A stretch of 64,000 bases of DNA from assembly GCF_030273315.1 (NCBI RefSeq), contig NZ_CP127174.1, positions 2,976,001 through 3,040,000 of the forward strand, written 5' to 3'. This document shows, piece by piece, positions 26,233-34,841 of the stretch (positions are counted from its first letter, which is position 1; each line of letters begins with the position of its first letter). Source of the stretch: Natrialbaceae archaeon AArc-T1-2. GTDB taxonomy: Archaea; Halobacteriota; Halobacteria; Halobacteriales; Natrialbaceae. Made by a program: the position numbers and the translations under genes. Under the pieces are notes generated by a model that saw nothing but the letters and a program-made list of their open reading frames with translations, did not search any database and was not told the origin of the DNA.

Positions 26233-27138
26233 ATGCGCGTTGCTATCCTGGGCTGTGGCTACGTCGGTCGCGAGCTCGGCCGGCAGCTGCTCGCGGCGGG
26301 ACACGATCCGATCGGGGTCAGGCGGTCGAGCGAGGGGGTCGCAGCGATCGAATCGGACGGCTTCGAGGGCGTGCAGGCGGACGTCACGGAGTCGCCCTCG
26401 CTTGCGGTCGTGCCGGACGTAGACGGCGTCGTCTTCGCCGCCAGCAGCGGCGGCCGCGACGCCGAGGCCGCCCGCGAGATCTACGTCGATGGTCTCGAGA
26501 CGGCGATCGAGGCGTTCGGTACGCGGGAGGACCCACCCGAACGGTTCGTTTACACCTCCTCGACGGGCGTCTACGGCGACCACGGCGGCGACTGGGTCGA
26601 CGAGGAGACGCCGATCGAGCCGACGACCGACAAGACCGAGGTGCTCGCCGAGGCCGAACGAATCGCTCTCGAGGTTCCCGATCGGTACGGTATCGACGGG
26701 ACCGTCGCCCGCTTTGCAGGGCTGTACGGTCCCGATAGGTACCGCCTCGAGCGCTACCTCGAGGGGCCAGTCACGGAGGGCTACCTGAACATGATCCACC
26801 GCGACGACGCCGCCGGCGCAGTTCGATTCCTGCTCACCGACGACCTCGCACGCGAGGAGACGGTGCTCGTGGTCGACGACGAGCCGGCAGATCGCTGGAC
26901 GTTCGCCGACTGGCTGGCCGAACAGTGTGGGCTCGAGCCGCCCGAGAAGCGGACGACCGACGAACGCCTCGCCGAGGACGATCTCTCGGAGGCGACGCGT
27001 CGTCGCGTATCGACGAGCAAGCGGTGCTCGAACGCCACACTCCGGGGACTGGGCTATGATCTCGTGTATCCGACCTACCGCGAGGGGTATCGCGACGCGA
27101 TCGAGCAGTTCCGTCGCGAACGTGGACGTCGACCGTAA
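26233..27138 (+). CDS. NAD(P)-binding sugar epimerase/dehydratase-like SDR
   Basis: A 301-residue extended or atypical SDR. The Rossmann motif is VAILGCGYVGRELGRQL (3-19). YTSSTGVYGDHGGDW (about 106-120) contains the Ser/Thr and Tyr region. FAGLYGPDRY follows. The conserved YxxxK motif is not clearly present, which is typical of the YeeZ-type branch. Substrate could be a nucleotide sugar or another carbonyl compound. It stands alone with a 51-base gap to the DHH gene. Confidence 0.75.
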   Translation: MRVAILGCGYVGRELGRQLLAAGHDPIGVRRSSEGVAAIESDGFEGVQADVTESPSLAVVPDVDGVVFAASSGGRDAEAAREIYVDGLETAIEAFGTREDPPERFVYTSSTGVYGDHGGDWVDEETPIEPTTDKTEVLAEAERIALEVPDRYGIDGTVARFAGLYGPDRYRLERYLEGPVTEGYLNMIHRDDAAGAVRFLLTDDLAREETVLVVDDEPADRWTFADWLAEQCGLEPPEKRTTDERLAEDDLSEATRRRVSTSKRCSNATLRGLGYDLVYPTYREGYRDAIEQFRRERGRRP

Positions 27139-27140
27139 CA

Positions 27141-27173
27141 AACGACCAACGAGGGAGAAAGTTCTTGGTCGTT
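27141..27173. terminator. Hairpin between the SDR and DHH genes
   Basis: AACGACCAA (27141-27149) and TTGGTCGTT (27165-27173) are perfect complements with a 15-base loop. The position is just after the SDR stop and 17 bases before the DHH start, so it could be a terminator or a translation-blocking structure. Confidence 0.4.
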
Positions 27174-27190
27174 CACTTTGACTGTGGCGT

Positions 27191-28372
27191 ATGAGCGACC
27201 GGATCGTCCGGACGACCGCTGACGGGGCGACCGCACCGCTCGTCGTCGACGGGACGACCGACGCGCTCCAGGACGTCGATCCGCTCGTGCTCTCGCTCGC
27301 CGTCGTCGTCGTGTTCGTTGCCGTCCTCGGTGGCTGGTGGCTCGTCCGCTGGTTCCGGCGACCCGTGGGGATCCGCCTCCAGCGCGTCCTCGAAGGGTAC
27401 GACGACGTGACGGTGTTGATGCACCCGAACCCGGATCCGGACTCGATGGCGTCCGCGATGGGTGTCGCACGGATCGCCGAGTCGGTCGACACCGACGTGA
27501 CGTTGCAGTACGCCGGCGAGATCCGCCACCAGGAAAACCGTGCGTTCCGGACGGTGCTCGAACTCGATCTGGAGACGATAGAGACGAGTACCGATCTCGC
27601 CTCCGAGGCGGTCGTCCTGGTCGATCACAACACCGCCCGTGGGTTCGCCGGCGCACAGCGGATCGAGCCGATCGGCGTCGTCGATCATCATCCCGGAAAC
27701 GGGACGGGGACGGAGTTTACGGACGTCAGAACCGACTACGGCGCGGCATCGACGATCGTCGTCGAGTATCTTCAGGACATCGACGGGATCGGAGACGAGG
27801 ACGACGACGGACCCGGCATCTCGCCGGAACTAGCGACCGGACTCTTGTACGGCATTCTCTCCGATACGAACCACCTGACAAAGGGATGTTCCGCGGCCGA
27901 GTTCGAGGCCGCCGCGTTCCTCTTTCCGGGGATCGACGAGGACCTGCTCGATCGGATCGCGAACCCGCAGGTCTCGGACGAAGTGTTACAGATCAAAGCC
28001 GACGCGATCACGGACAAACGCGTCGAAGGGTCGTTTGCGGTCTGTGACGTCGGCCAGATCGGAAACGTCGACGCGATCCCACAGGCCGCAGACGAACTCG
28101 TGCAACTCGAAGGCGTCACTGCCGTGGTCGTCTACGGTGAGAACGACGGGACGCTTCATCTCTCCGGGCGCTCGCGCGACGACCGGGTCCACATGGGCGA
28201 GACGCTCCGACACGTCGTCAGCGACATCCCGATGGCAAGCGCCGGCGGTCACGCGCGGATGGGCGGCGGACAGCTCTCGCTCGATCACATGCAGGGGATC
28301 GGGCCCTCGAGCGGCCTCGACAGAGACGAGTTCGAAGATCGACTGTTCGCGGCGCTGTCGGGCGAGCGATGA
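27191..28372 (+). CDS. Membrane-anchored DHH-family phosphoesterase
   Basis: A 393-residue protein. A hydrophobic segment at about 36-58 (LSLAVVVVFVAVLGGWWLV) precedes the DHH domain. Motif I is MHPNPDPDSMASAMG (about 78-92), motif II LVDHNTA, motif III VVDHHPGNG (about 163-171), and the DHHA1 ending is SAGGHARMGGGQ. Such proteins cleave phosphodiester bonds in nanoRNA or cyclic dinucleotides; the membrane anchor recalls GdpP-type enzymes, though no PAS or GGDEF domain is present. Substrate not proven. Confidence 0.85.
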   Translation: MSDRIVRTTADGATAPLVVDGTTDALQDVDPLVLSLAVVVVFVAVLGGWWLVRWFRRPVGIRLQRVLEGYDDVTVLMHPNPDPDSMASAMGVARIAESVDTDVTLQYAGEIRHQENRAFRTVLELDLETIETSTDLASEAVVLVDHNTARGFAGAQRIEPIGVVDHHPGNGTGTEFTDVRTDYGAASTIVVEYLQDIDGIGDEDDDGPGISPELATGLLYGILSDTNHLTKGCSAAEFEAAAFLFPGIDEDLLDRIANPQVSDEVLQIKADAITDKRVEGSFAVCDVGQIGNVDAIPQAADELVQLEGVTAVVVYGENDGTLHLSGRSRDDRVHMGETLRHVVSDIPMASAGGHARMGGGQLSLDHMQGIGPSSGLDRDEFEDRLFAALSGER

Positions 28373-28397
28373 GGGCGATCGAGTCCGGAATCCGGTA

Positions 28398-28826
28398 TCA
28401 GACCGTAAAGACGGGACAGCCACAGGTCCGGAGCACGCGGTCGGCGACGCTGCCGATGTGTGGCAGTTCGGCTTCTCCCTCACCGTGTTTCCCCATCACG
28501 ACGAGGTCGGCGTCGACCGCATCGGCCACTGTGACGATCTCCTCGTGTGGCATGCCACGTCTGCAGTGAACCTCCGTGTCCAGATCGTGCTCGCGGGCGC
28601 GCTCTGCGAGCGCTTCCAGATCGGCGAGCGCCTCGTCTTCGGCGTCCTCGAGCGTGAGTTCGTAGTTCGAGAGCGCTGGCGTGTCTCCGTGGCGGATCTT
28701 GTCGATAATGTGAACGAAGTGGACGTCCGCATCGTTGTCGGCGGCGATCGAGAGTCCGTGTTCGACGCCGCGTTCGGCCGGTCGGCTACCGTCGGTCGGA
28801 ATCAAGATTGTGTCGTAGGTCGGCAT
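28398..28826 (-). CDS. UspA-family universal stress protein
   Basis: A 142-residue protein starting MPTYDTILIPTDGS, the usual UspA opening. The ATP-binding pattern G-x2-G-x9-G occurs in VVMGKHGEGEAELPHIGSVA (about 109-128), ending in CPVFTV. The longer reading from 28904 runs into intergenic sequence, so ATG at 28826 is preferred. It likely binds ATP and responds to stress; the precise role is unknown. Confidence 0.88.
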   Translation of the reverse strand: MPTYDTILIPTDGSRPAERGVEHGLSIAADNDADVHFVHIIDKIRHGDTPALSNYELTLEDAEDEALADLEALAERAREHDLDTEVHCRRGMPHEEIVTVADAVDADLVVMGKHGEGEAELPHIGSVADRVLRTCGCPVFTV

Positions 28827-29134
28827 ATCTTCCGCTGGGTCGTCCAGCGAGGTGAAACTACCGACCGCCGTATTCTCCTCGGCCGACCCTTCACTCGAGC
28901 ACACGCCACGTCCACATCACGCTTATACTGTCGGTCATACATACGTACCCTACCTGTGAGAGCGGACGGGCTGACATGCGCTGCAACGCCGGTTCTGGCA
29001 CACGCCAGTTCATCGGTCCACGACCGACAGTATTAACAGCGGCGGGTGTTCGCTGATGAGGGCGATCCCGAGAGCACGATAGAGCGTCCTCACAGGGAGT
29101 GCCGGAGAGAGACACGAAGGAATCGAACGGTCGT
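28827..29134. other. Intergenic region between UspA and the acidic-protein gene
   Basis: 308 bases. The part near UspA should hold its promoter (minus strand). The rest is G+C-rich with no clear gene, hairpin or RNA feature. Confidence 0.4.
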
Positions 29135-29716
29135 CTACGGTGAGAACAGCCGCCGGATCCTGGCGAGGATACCGCCGTCGTCGGCTCCGTCTGCACCGTC
29201 ATCGTCCGAATTCGGCTCCCGTGTCGCTGTCGCCGTCGTCCCCTCCTCTCCCGACTTCGCGAGCGGACCGTCGGCCGGTTCCGGTTCGGCTGCCACGTCC
29301 GCCGAGTCCGGCCCCGCCTCGAGGTCCTCGAGCGAGAGGTCGAGTTCGTCGACCTCAGGCGTCGGCTCGCGGTCGGCTCCGGCTTCGGCGCTGCGAACGT
29401 CCGCGCCAGTTACGTCGCCGCGCTCGACTCGTGTGGCAAGGTCGTCCGCCGCCGACTCGAGATCGGCCGGTGGCGACTCGGCGCTTGGATCATCGTCGTC
29501 TGCCGGCTCGTCCTCGATCCGGACGCCTCCGTCCTCGCCGTCGGCTGGCGTCGTCTCGTCCCCGTCTGGCATCGAGGAGATCGACTCGAGGATGTCGTCG
29601 ACGCCCTGATCCGAGACGACGCGCCGTGGTCCACCGCCGGGAGACATCGGGTCGCTGCCGTCGTCCGTGTCGGTCGCGGTGTCCTCGTTGTCCGCGCGTT
29701 CCTCGTCGTCGCTCAT
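29135..29716 (-). CDS. Highly acidic hypothetical protein
   Basis: A 193-residue protein made mostly of Asp, Glu, Ala and Pro, probably disordered, with a short positively charged C-terminus (ILARIRRLFSP) that could form an amphipathic membrane- or partner-binding helix. An N-terminal helix DQGVDDILESISSM is the only other structured-looking part. I chose ATG at 29716 (MSDDEERAD). Function unknown. Confidence 0.55.
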   Translation of the reverse strand: MSDDEERADNEDTATDTDDGSDPMSPGGGPRRVVSDQGVDDILESISSMPDGDETTPADGEDGGVRIEDEPADDDDPSAESPPADLESAADDLATRVERGDVTGADVRSAEAGADREPTPEVDELDLSLEDLEAGPDSADVAAEPEPADGPLAKSGEEGTTATATREPNSDDDGADGADDGGILARIRRLFSP

Positions 29717-29767
29717 CGTCCACACCTGTCGGCTGCGTCGTTATATACTATCGGACGTACCTGTGTG

Positions 29768-29801
29768 ACGATTCTCGCCACCCCGAGGCGGCGAGAATCG
29801 T
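29768..29801 (-). terminator. Terminator hairpin after the YihY gene
   Basis: ACGATTCTCGCC (29768-29779) and GGCGAGAATCGT (29790-29801) are perfect complements with a 10-base loop, extended by GTG and CAC around a one-base bulge. It lies between the stop of the YihY gene (29836) and the start of the acidic-protein gene (29716), both on the minus strand. Confidence 0.55.
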
Positions 29802-29835
29802 TCACGACGTACGTCCGGCAGTATAACTCCGGGCA

Positions 29836-30618
29836 TCACGCGGCGGCGTCCGGTCGTGCGAGGACCACGTTGATCACGGCTCCGAGCAGGATTAGGATAC
29901 CGGCGAAGTACAGCCAGGTGACGAACAACAACACGGCACCGATGGCACCGTAGGCCTCGTAGCGAGCGGCATTTGCGGCGTAGAGTTGAAAGCCGGCCTG
30001 GAGGACCACCCAGCCGACGGCGGCGAAGGCGGCTCCGGGAACGACCTCGACGAGGCCTACTGGAACCGGTGGAAGGACGTAGTACACCGGGAGAAAGGCG
30101 AGAAAGAGCCCGAGTAACAGGGCGAGCCAGCCGAGCGAGCCGGCGGCGGGGATCTCGTCCGCGACGATCCCGAGGACGACGCCGATGACGATCATCAACG
30201 CGATCGCACCCGCGACCGCGAGGACGACCACGATGCCGTCACGAAGCTCCTCGAGTAGGGAGTCCTCGCCTGCCGTGCCGTAGACCTCGTCGAAGGCCTT
30301 GCTGAGTCCCCGAAACACCTTCAGGCCACCCCAGGTCGCGACGGCGAGTGCAACGATCGACGCTTCCGCACGGCCCGCCTCGGTCGTCAGTGCAGCAGTG
30401 ACGAGGTCTTCACCGGCCGCGGGAAGCAAGTCGCCGGCGGCGTCGATCAACCGTTCGGCGAGTTCCTCTCCGCCGAGCAGCGAGCCAACCACGAGCGCCA
30501 GCAACACGAGCGGGATCAACGAGACGAACGCGTAGTACGCGAAACCGGCCGCGAGAAGCGTGATTTCGCGGTCGCTCGCGGTCCGGTATATCCCCTCGAG
30601 CGTCTCCCGGGCGTTCAT
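29836..30618 (-). CDS. YihY/BrkB-family inner membrane protein
   Basis: A 260-residue membrane protein with about six hydrophobic segments. Its opening MNARETLEGIYRTASDREI and AAGFAYYAFVSLIPLVLLAL are typical of the YihY/virulence factor BrkB family (earlier misnamed RNase BN), and GGLKVFRGLSKAFDEVY is another family block. The longer reading upstream covers the divergent hisF promoter, so ATG at 30618 is used. Function of the family is not well established. Confidence 0.85.
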   Translation of the reverse strand: MNARETLEGIYRTASDREITLLAAGFAYYAFVSLIPLVLLALVVGSLLGGEELAERLIDAAGDLLPAAGEDLVTAALTTEAGRAEASIVALAVATWGGLKVFRGLSKAFDEVYGTAGEDSLLEELRDGIVVVLAVAGAIALMIVIGVVLGIVADEIPAAGSLGWLALLLGLFLAFLPVYYVLPPVPVGLVEVVPGAAFAAVGWVVLQAGFQLYAANAARYEAYGAIGAVLLFVTWLYFAGILILLGAVINVVLARPDAAA

Positions 30619-30735
30619 ACCGTCTCCGACGGTGTCTCCGGCAAAGAGTATGCAAGCCGTACACCCGAATTCGCCGCGCAGGCAGCAGATCCAGACGGCT
30701 TTACTACCTCTGGCGTCTACGTCCGCCACACGCAC

Positions 30736-31551
30736 ATGGGCCTGACCAAACGCATCATCCCCTGTATCGACGTCGACATCGACGACGACGGCGACCCGGC
30801 GGTCTACACCGGCGTTCACTTCGAGGACCTCGAGTACACGGGCGATCCGGTCGCGATGGCACGCGAGTACAACGAAGCTGGCGCGGACGAGTTCGTCTTT
30901 CTCGACATCACGGCCTCTGCCGAGGGCCGGGAGACGATGCTCGATGTCGTCGAGCAGGTCGCCGACGAGGTGTTCATCCCGCTCACGGTCGGCGGCGGCA
31001 TCCGGACGACCGAGGACATCAAAGAGACCCTGCGTGCCGGCGCGGACAAGGTCTCGATCACGACCGGCGCGCTCGAACGTCCCGAACTGATCAACGACGG
31101 CGCGTCGGCGTTTGGCAGCCAGTGTATCGTCATCAGCGTCGACGCCCGTCGCCGGTACGACGAGGCCGGCGAACACTACGTCGAAGTCGACGGCGAGTCC
31201 GTCTGGTTCGAGTGCACGAAAAAGGGGGGGCGTGAAGGAACGGGAATCGACGTCCTCGAGTGGGCCGCCGAGGCCGAATCCCGTGGCGCGGGCGAGCTGT
31301 TCGTCAACTCGATCGACCGGGACGGGACGAAAGACGGCTACGACATCCCACTGACGAAAGCGGTCTGTGAGACCGTCGACACGCCGGTCATCGCCTCCTC
31401 GGGCTGTGGGAAGCCCGAACACATGCACGAGGTGTTCACCGAGGCCGGAGCCGACGCGGCGCTTGCGGCGTCGATCTTTCACTTCGACGAGTACTCGATC
31501 GGCGAGGTCAAAGCGTACCTCGACGAGCGGGACGTGCCGGTCCGGTTGTAG
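30736..31551 (+). CDS. hisF: Imidazole glycerol phosphate synthase, cyclase subunit HisF
   Basis: A 271-residue TIM-barrel enzyme. RIIPCIDVD (6-14) holds the catalytic Asp, [11 protein letters not shown] (about 85-95) and [11 protein letters not shown] are phosphate-binding loops, and [12 protein letters not shown] (about 194-205) contains the second catalytic Asp. With HisH it makes imidazole glycerol phosphate and AICAR in histidine synthesis. hisH and other his genes are not in this window, so the pathway is scattered here. ATG at 30736 is clear. Confidence 0.95.
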   Translation: MGLTKRIIPCIDVDIDDDGDPAVYTGVHFEDLEYTGDPVAMAREYNEAGADEFVFLDITASAEGRETMLDVVEQVADEVFIPLTVGGGIRTTEDIKETLRAGADKVSITTGALERPELINDGASAFGSQCIVISVDARRRYDEAGEHYVEVDGESVWFECTKKGGREGTGIDVLEWAAEAESRGAGELFVNSIDRDGTKDGYDIPLTKAVCETVDTPVIASSGCGKPEHMHEVFTEAGADAALAASIFHFDEYSIGEVKAYLDERDVPVRL

Positions 31552-31685
31552 CCGCTCGATATCCCGGAACGACGGCCGACCAAGCGGCTAATCGGCTGTT
31601 TCTCGTCGCTGTGTGCCGTGGTATATCCGACGAATCGAATACGCATACCGGTACACCTTTCCGTCTTCCACCTCCATCGTAACGT

Positions 31686-31862
31686 ATGGGTTTTGGTAGC
31701 TACGACGAATCCGAACAACAACAGCAGACGGCAGACGATGACGAGGACGTCGAAGCCGTCAACGTCCACGAGAACGACCACGAAGGGGAGCTGTCTTTCG
31801 AGTCCGACCTCTCGACGGACGAACTCGTCTCCCAGCTCGGGGAGATGAAAGACGAAGAGTAA
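31686..31862 (+). CDS. Small acidic DUF5786-like protein
   Basis: A 58-residue protein opening MGFGSYDESEQQ and ending LGEMKDEE. The MGxGSYDESE start is characteristic of a haloarchaeal small-protein family (DUF5786, as I recall). No catalytic motif is seen. The gene stands alone after hisF, with a 134-base gap and an AT-rich stretch near 31620 as likely promoter. Function unknown. Confidence 0.75.
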   Translation: MGFGSYDESEQQQQTADDDEDVEAVNVHENDHEGELSFESDLSTDELVSQLGEMKDEE

Positions 31863-32037
31863 GTCGACTTCTCTCGGACCGACGTCGCGGATTCTGCTGG
31901 TCACAGACCAGTGTTCAGGGGACGAGCACCCATGCTGAAGTTCTCCGACACGTCGGCCATGCCTGTCCCCCGCCGTTCGAGTGAAGGCAGGGCCACGTCG
32001 CTATCGACGAGCATCGGTCAATACGACGCCACCACGG

Positions 32038-32730
32038 TCACGCAATCGTCCGACGACAGAGATCGTCGATCGCTCGGCGGAGTCGCTGTGAAATCGCGGA
32101 TTTCGAGACGCCAAACCGCCGTGCGAGTTCGGCTTGTGAGATCTCCCGTGGCACCTTGAAATACCCCTCTTCGTAGGCGACGCTAAGCAACTCCGATTGC
32201 TCGGGTGTGAGACCGACGATGGTGTCGTTCTCCTCGTCTGCCGTCTGCAGGTACGTGACCTGGAAGGCGACGTCTCGGTCCTGACAGCGGTCGTTGAGCG
32301 CGACAAGTGCATCCCGATCCGGAAGCCACAACTGCACGGTCCAGCCGTCCCGACGGCCCGTTTGATCGAGGATTCGCCCCCCGACCTCGGCCGTCGCCGG
32401 AACGTACGTGATCGCGCGATCGGTAAGCGTGACGCGGTAGACGTGTCGATCGGAGTCACGACGGATGAGGATCGGATCGACCACGGTCGGATCGTCCTCG
32501 AGCCCCGCCTCGAACTCCTCGAACGCGGAGGCGTAGGCGGTGAGATACAACAGCGTGTGGTCTCCGTCGACGGTCGTCTGGTAGTCGGGTTCGACCATCA
32601 CGTCCGATCCACGCCGGAGCGTCGGCCGCAACAAGAGATCGGGGTGGTCGAGCTGGACCGCTGCGACGACACCGTCTCCGACCTGCGATTGAAGTTTCGC
32701 ACGGCCGGCTCCGATGGCGTTCGTGCTCAC
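32038..32730 (-). CDS. Bat-type helix-turn-helix transcription regulator
   Basis: A 230-residue protein with the haloarchaeal bacterio-opsin-activator-like layout. A sensor-type N-terminal part (about 1-160) is followed by the HTH-10 domain: GLTPEQSELLSVAYEEGYFK and then the helix-turn-helix AELARRFGVSKSAISQRLRR (about 202-221). I chose GTG at 32730: it has a GGAGGTG ribosome site seven bases before it and its GTGA overlaps the stop of a short upstream leader peptide. It probably controls nearby surface genes sharing the promoter module, which is inference. Confidence 0.85.
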   Translation of the reverse strand: MSTNAIGAGRAKLQSQVGDGVVAAVQLDHPDLLLRPTLRRGSDVMVEPDYQTTVDGDHTLLYLTAYASAFEEFEAGLEDDPTVVDPILIRRDSDRHVYRVTLTDRAITYVPATAEVGGRILDQTGRRDGWTVQLWLPDRDALVALNDRCQDRDVAFQVTYLQTADEENDTIVGLTPEQSELLSVAYEEGYFKVPREISQAELARRFGVSKSAISQRLRRAIDDLCRRTIA

Positions 32731-32816
32731 CGTTTCACCTCCGTTCTCGATTCCGTTGGACCGTCCAACGAACGACCCCCGTAGTGATAGACCAGTACCG
32801 CAAGTTCGCGTGCCAT
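32727..32816 (-). CDS. 29-residue leader peptide, homologous to the start of the beta-helix gene
   Basis: ATG at 32816 opens MARELAVLVYHYGGRSLDG and runs to a TGA at 32727-32729 that overlaps the GTG start of the Bat-type regulator. The DNA of its first 60 bases matches the first codons of the gene at 20947 (MAREPSVLDDYHADRSSDEG), starting with an identical 13-base run from the ATG. The regulator is in another frame, so the peptide's translation could be coupled to it. It is probably a captured gene start now serving as a leader. Confidence 0.55.
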   Translation of the reverse strand: MARELAVLVYHYGGRSLDGPTESRTEVKR

Positions 32817-32821
32817 GCAAC

Positions 32822-32852
32822 CGGGTACTATCACGATACGTGTATAAACCTT
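32822..32852 (-). promoter_or_regulatory. Shared promoter module, copy 3
   Basis: On the minus strand AAGGTTTAT (32844-32852) is followed after 16 bases by TACCCG (32822-32827), then the leader ATG at 32816. A TAATTCAA-like block lies 16 bases upstream of AAGGTTTAT, matching AAATTTAA in copies 1 and 2 with substitutions. Confidence 0.6.
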
Positions 32853-33015
32853 TCTCAGACAAAATCTATTGAATTAACATAATATAACTTGTTTCTTACT
32901 GAACTATCACACAATCTTCTACGTTTCGTCGCGAGTATATGTCCGCTGTCGCGTCGATCGAACGAGTCGTGCTGTCCGCTTCTCGGTGACTGACGTCCGC
33001 GTTCGACCCGCGAAC

Positions 33016-33687
33016 TCAGACCGGAAGCGTACCCACGACGCCGAGATAGATCTGGGCAAGCCCCGCGACGATCATTACACCGCCGGCGACCCGCTCGAGC
33101 GTCCCGATGTATGCCGATAGCCGGCCCGCGCCCGCGACCAGCCCCATCCCGGTTGCGACGGTCACCGCGAGCATGAGTGCGGCGACGATCCCGGCGTAGG
33201 TCGCCATTACGAGGACCGCACCGCTGGTCGAGAGCGTCACCGCCCGGCCGACGACGCCGACGAAAAGCGGCGCGACACAGCCGGCCGCCGCCAGTGCGTA
33301 GCCGGTTCCGAAGATTCCGAACCCGAGCACGCTCGAGCGACGTTTTGGCAGGGTCATCGACAGCGACGGTGCACGGTCGACGACGACGAGAACGCCGAAG
33401 ACGACCAGAAGCGCGCCGACGACCGGCTCGAGGATCGTGACGCGCGAGAAGGCCGCGTGTCCGATCGAGAACGCCACCGCCGTGAGGACGGCGAACGTCG
33501 CGAGGATGCCAACGCTTGCGGCGATACCCCGACTGATCGCGCCGCCAAGTGAGGCGTCGCCGTCGGTCTGGCTGACGTAAAATCCCACGTAGCCGGGCAA
33601 CAGCGGGTACGCACACGGGGAGAAAAACGTCGCGACGCCCATCGTAGCCGCGAATCCGATCGTTCCGAGTACTGCAGCATCGAACAT
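33016..33687 (-). CDS. CcdA-type thiol-disulfide transport membrane protein
   Basis: A 223-residue protein with six membrane segments. FFSPCAYPLLPGYVGFYV (about 21-38) and AAAGCVAPLFVG (about 130-141) carry the paired cysteines and prolines of CcdA/DsbD-like proteins, which move reducing power across the membrane to extracellular thioredoxin-like partners. The gene ends the Sco-TlpA-TlpA-CcdA operon, which suits a role in cytochrome oxidase or haem protein assembly. Confidence 0.88.
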   Translation of the reverse strand: MFDAAVLGTIGFAATMGVATFFSPCAYPLLPGYVGFYVSQTDGDASLGGAISRGIAASVGILATFAVLTAVAFSIGHAAFSRVTILEPVVGALLVVFGVLVVVDRAPSLSMTLPKRRSSVLGFGIFGTGYALAAAGCVAPLFVGVVGRAVTLSTSGAVLVMATYAGIVAALMLAVTVATGMGLVAGAGRLSAYIGTLERVAGGVMIVAGLAQIYLGVVGTLPV

Positions 33688-33689
33688 CG

Positions 33690-34241
33690 TCAGGTATCAC
33701 CCTCGGTGACGGTACTGGCGGCCTGGACGGCGTCGACGATCTCGTCGACCGACTTGTCGCCCGCCTCGGTCAGGTGTGGCGTCCCTCGCTCGTCGAGGAC
33801 GACCGTCACGGGGACGCTGATGGCGTCGTAGCGTTCACCGAGTTCCAGGTCCGGATCGTGGCCAACCGGCCACTCGCCGCCGTGTTCGTCCCACCACTCG
33901 ACGAGCGTGTCCTCCTCGACGGTTCCACCGGGATCGTTCGACACCGCCAGAAACTGCACGTCGTCCTCGAGTTCCGCCCGTGCCTCCCGAAGCGTCGGCA
34001 GCTGGCGCTCGCAGTGAGAACAGGAGGTCAGGAAGAACTCGAGGACCATCACCTGTCCCGGCTGTGGAACGGCCATCGTCCCGGCCTCGCTGCCCGGCGC
34101 GTCGATCGTCTCGACCGTGATCGGGTCGTCGTCGTACGTTTCGGGCTCGTCGTCACCGTTGAACGCGTCGGTCGTAACCGCACCCACGCCAGCGAGGACG
34201 GCGACGCTTCCGAGCCCGGCGATGAGTTCTCGTCGTCGCAT
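33690..34241 (-). CDS. TlpA-like extracellular thioredoxin-fold protein (second copy)
   Basis: A 183-residue protein. MRRRELIAGLGSVAVLAG is a twin-arginine-like signal anchor. The thioredoxin fold includes MVLEFFLTSCSHCERQLP (about 66-83) with a CSHC redox site, and the cis-Pro loop is ISVPVTVVLDERG. It is a close paralogue of the gene directly upstream. It likely receives electrons from the adjoining CcdA-type protein. Confidence 0.85.
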   Translation of the reverse strand: MRRRELIAGLGSVAVLAGVGAVTTDAFNGDDEPETYDDDPITVETIDAPGSEAGTMAVPQPGQVMVLEFFLTSCSHCERQLPTLREARAELEDDVQFLAVSNDPGGTVEEDTLVEWWDEHGGEWPVGHDPDLELGERYDAISVPVTVVLDERGTPHLTEAGDKSVDEIVDAVQAASTVTEGDT

Positions 34242-34259
34242 CTATGAGTGGACCATTGG

Positions 34260-34841
34260 TTAGTTCGACTCGTCGGTCGGTTCCTCGATCGCGGCGACGG
34301 TACCGTCGACGGCGTCGACGAGTTCCTCAACCGTCTTCCGGCCGGTATTGTTCCAGTGGACGTCCCCCGCGCCGTCGATGACGACGGTTTCCGGGACGCC
34401 CGTGACACCGTACCGTTCGAACAGGTCGACGCTCTCGTCGCGACCGACGGACCAGTCGCCGTCGTAGTCGGCCCACCACTCGGCGAGTTCTGCGTTCTCG
34501 ATGCTGCGTTCGTGCGTCACCGACAGGAAGCGAACGTCGTTGTCGTCGTCGAGTGCTGCTCTCGCCTCGGCAAGCACCGGCATCATGTCCTGACAGACGC
34601 CACAGGTCGTCATGAAGAAATCGAGGACCATCACCTGTCCCGGCTGTGGGACAGCCATCGTCCCGGCCTCGCTGCCCGGCGCGTCGACCGTCTCGATCTC
34701 GATCGGATCGTCGCTGTAGTCTCCCCTATCGGCGTCATCGCCACCGTCGCCGGCCGACGGCAGCCCCTGTGTTGCGACGACGCCACCGCCAGCGAGCACG
34801 GCCAGGCTGCCGACGCCTGCGATGAGATCGCGCCGTCTCAT
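34260..34841 (-). CDS. TlpA-like extracellular thioredoxin-fold protein (first copy)
   Basis: A 193-residue protein beginning MRRRDLIAGVGSLAVLAG, a twin-arginine-like signal. The redox site is CGVC within FMTTCGVCQDMMP, and the cis-Pro loop is VTGVPETVVID. I chose ATG at 34841, whose ATGA overlaps the stop of the Sco-type gene; a longer reading runs into that gene. DNA identity to its neighbour around the MAVPQPGQVMVL region is very high, pointing to a recent tandem duplication or conversion. Confidence 0.85.
   Translation of the reverse strand: MRRRDLIAGVGSLAVLAGGGVVATQGLPSAGDGGDDADRGDYSDDPIEIETVDAPGSEAGTMAVPQPGQVMVLDFFMTTCGVCQDMMPVLAEARAALDDDNDVRFLSVTHERSIENAELAEWWADYDGDWSVGRDESVDLFERYGVTGVPETVVIDGAGDVHWNNTGRKTVEELVDAVDGTVAAIEEPTDESN

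Noticed and set aside
32731-32862. Longer N-terminus for the Bat-type regulator from 32862
   Set aside because: It would be translated across the promoter elements; a good ribosome site sits before GTG at 32730 instead.
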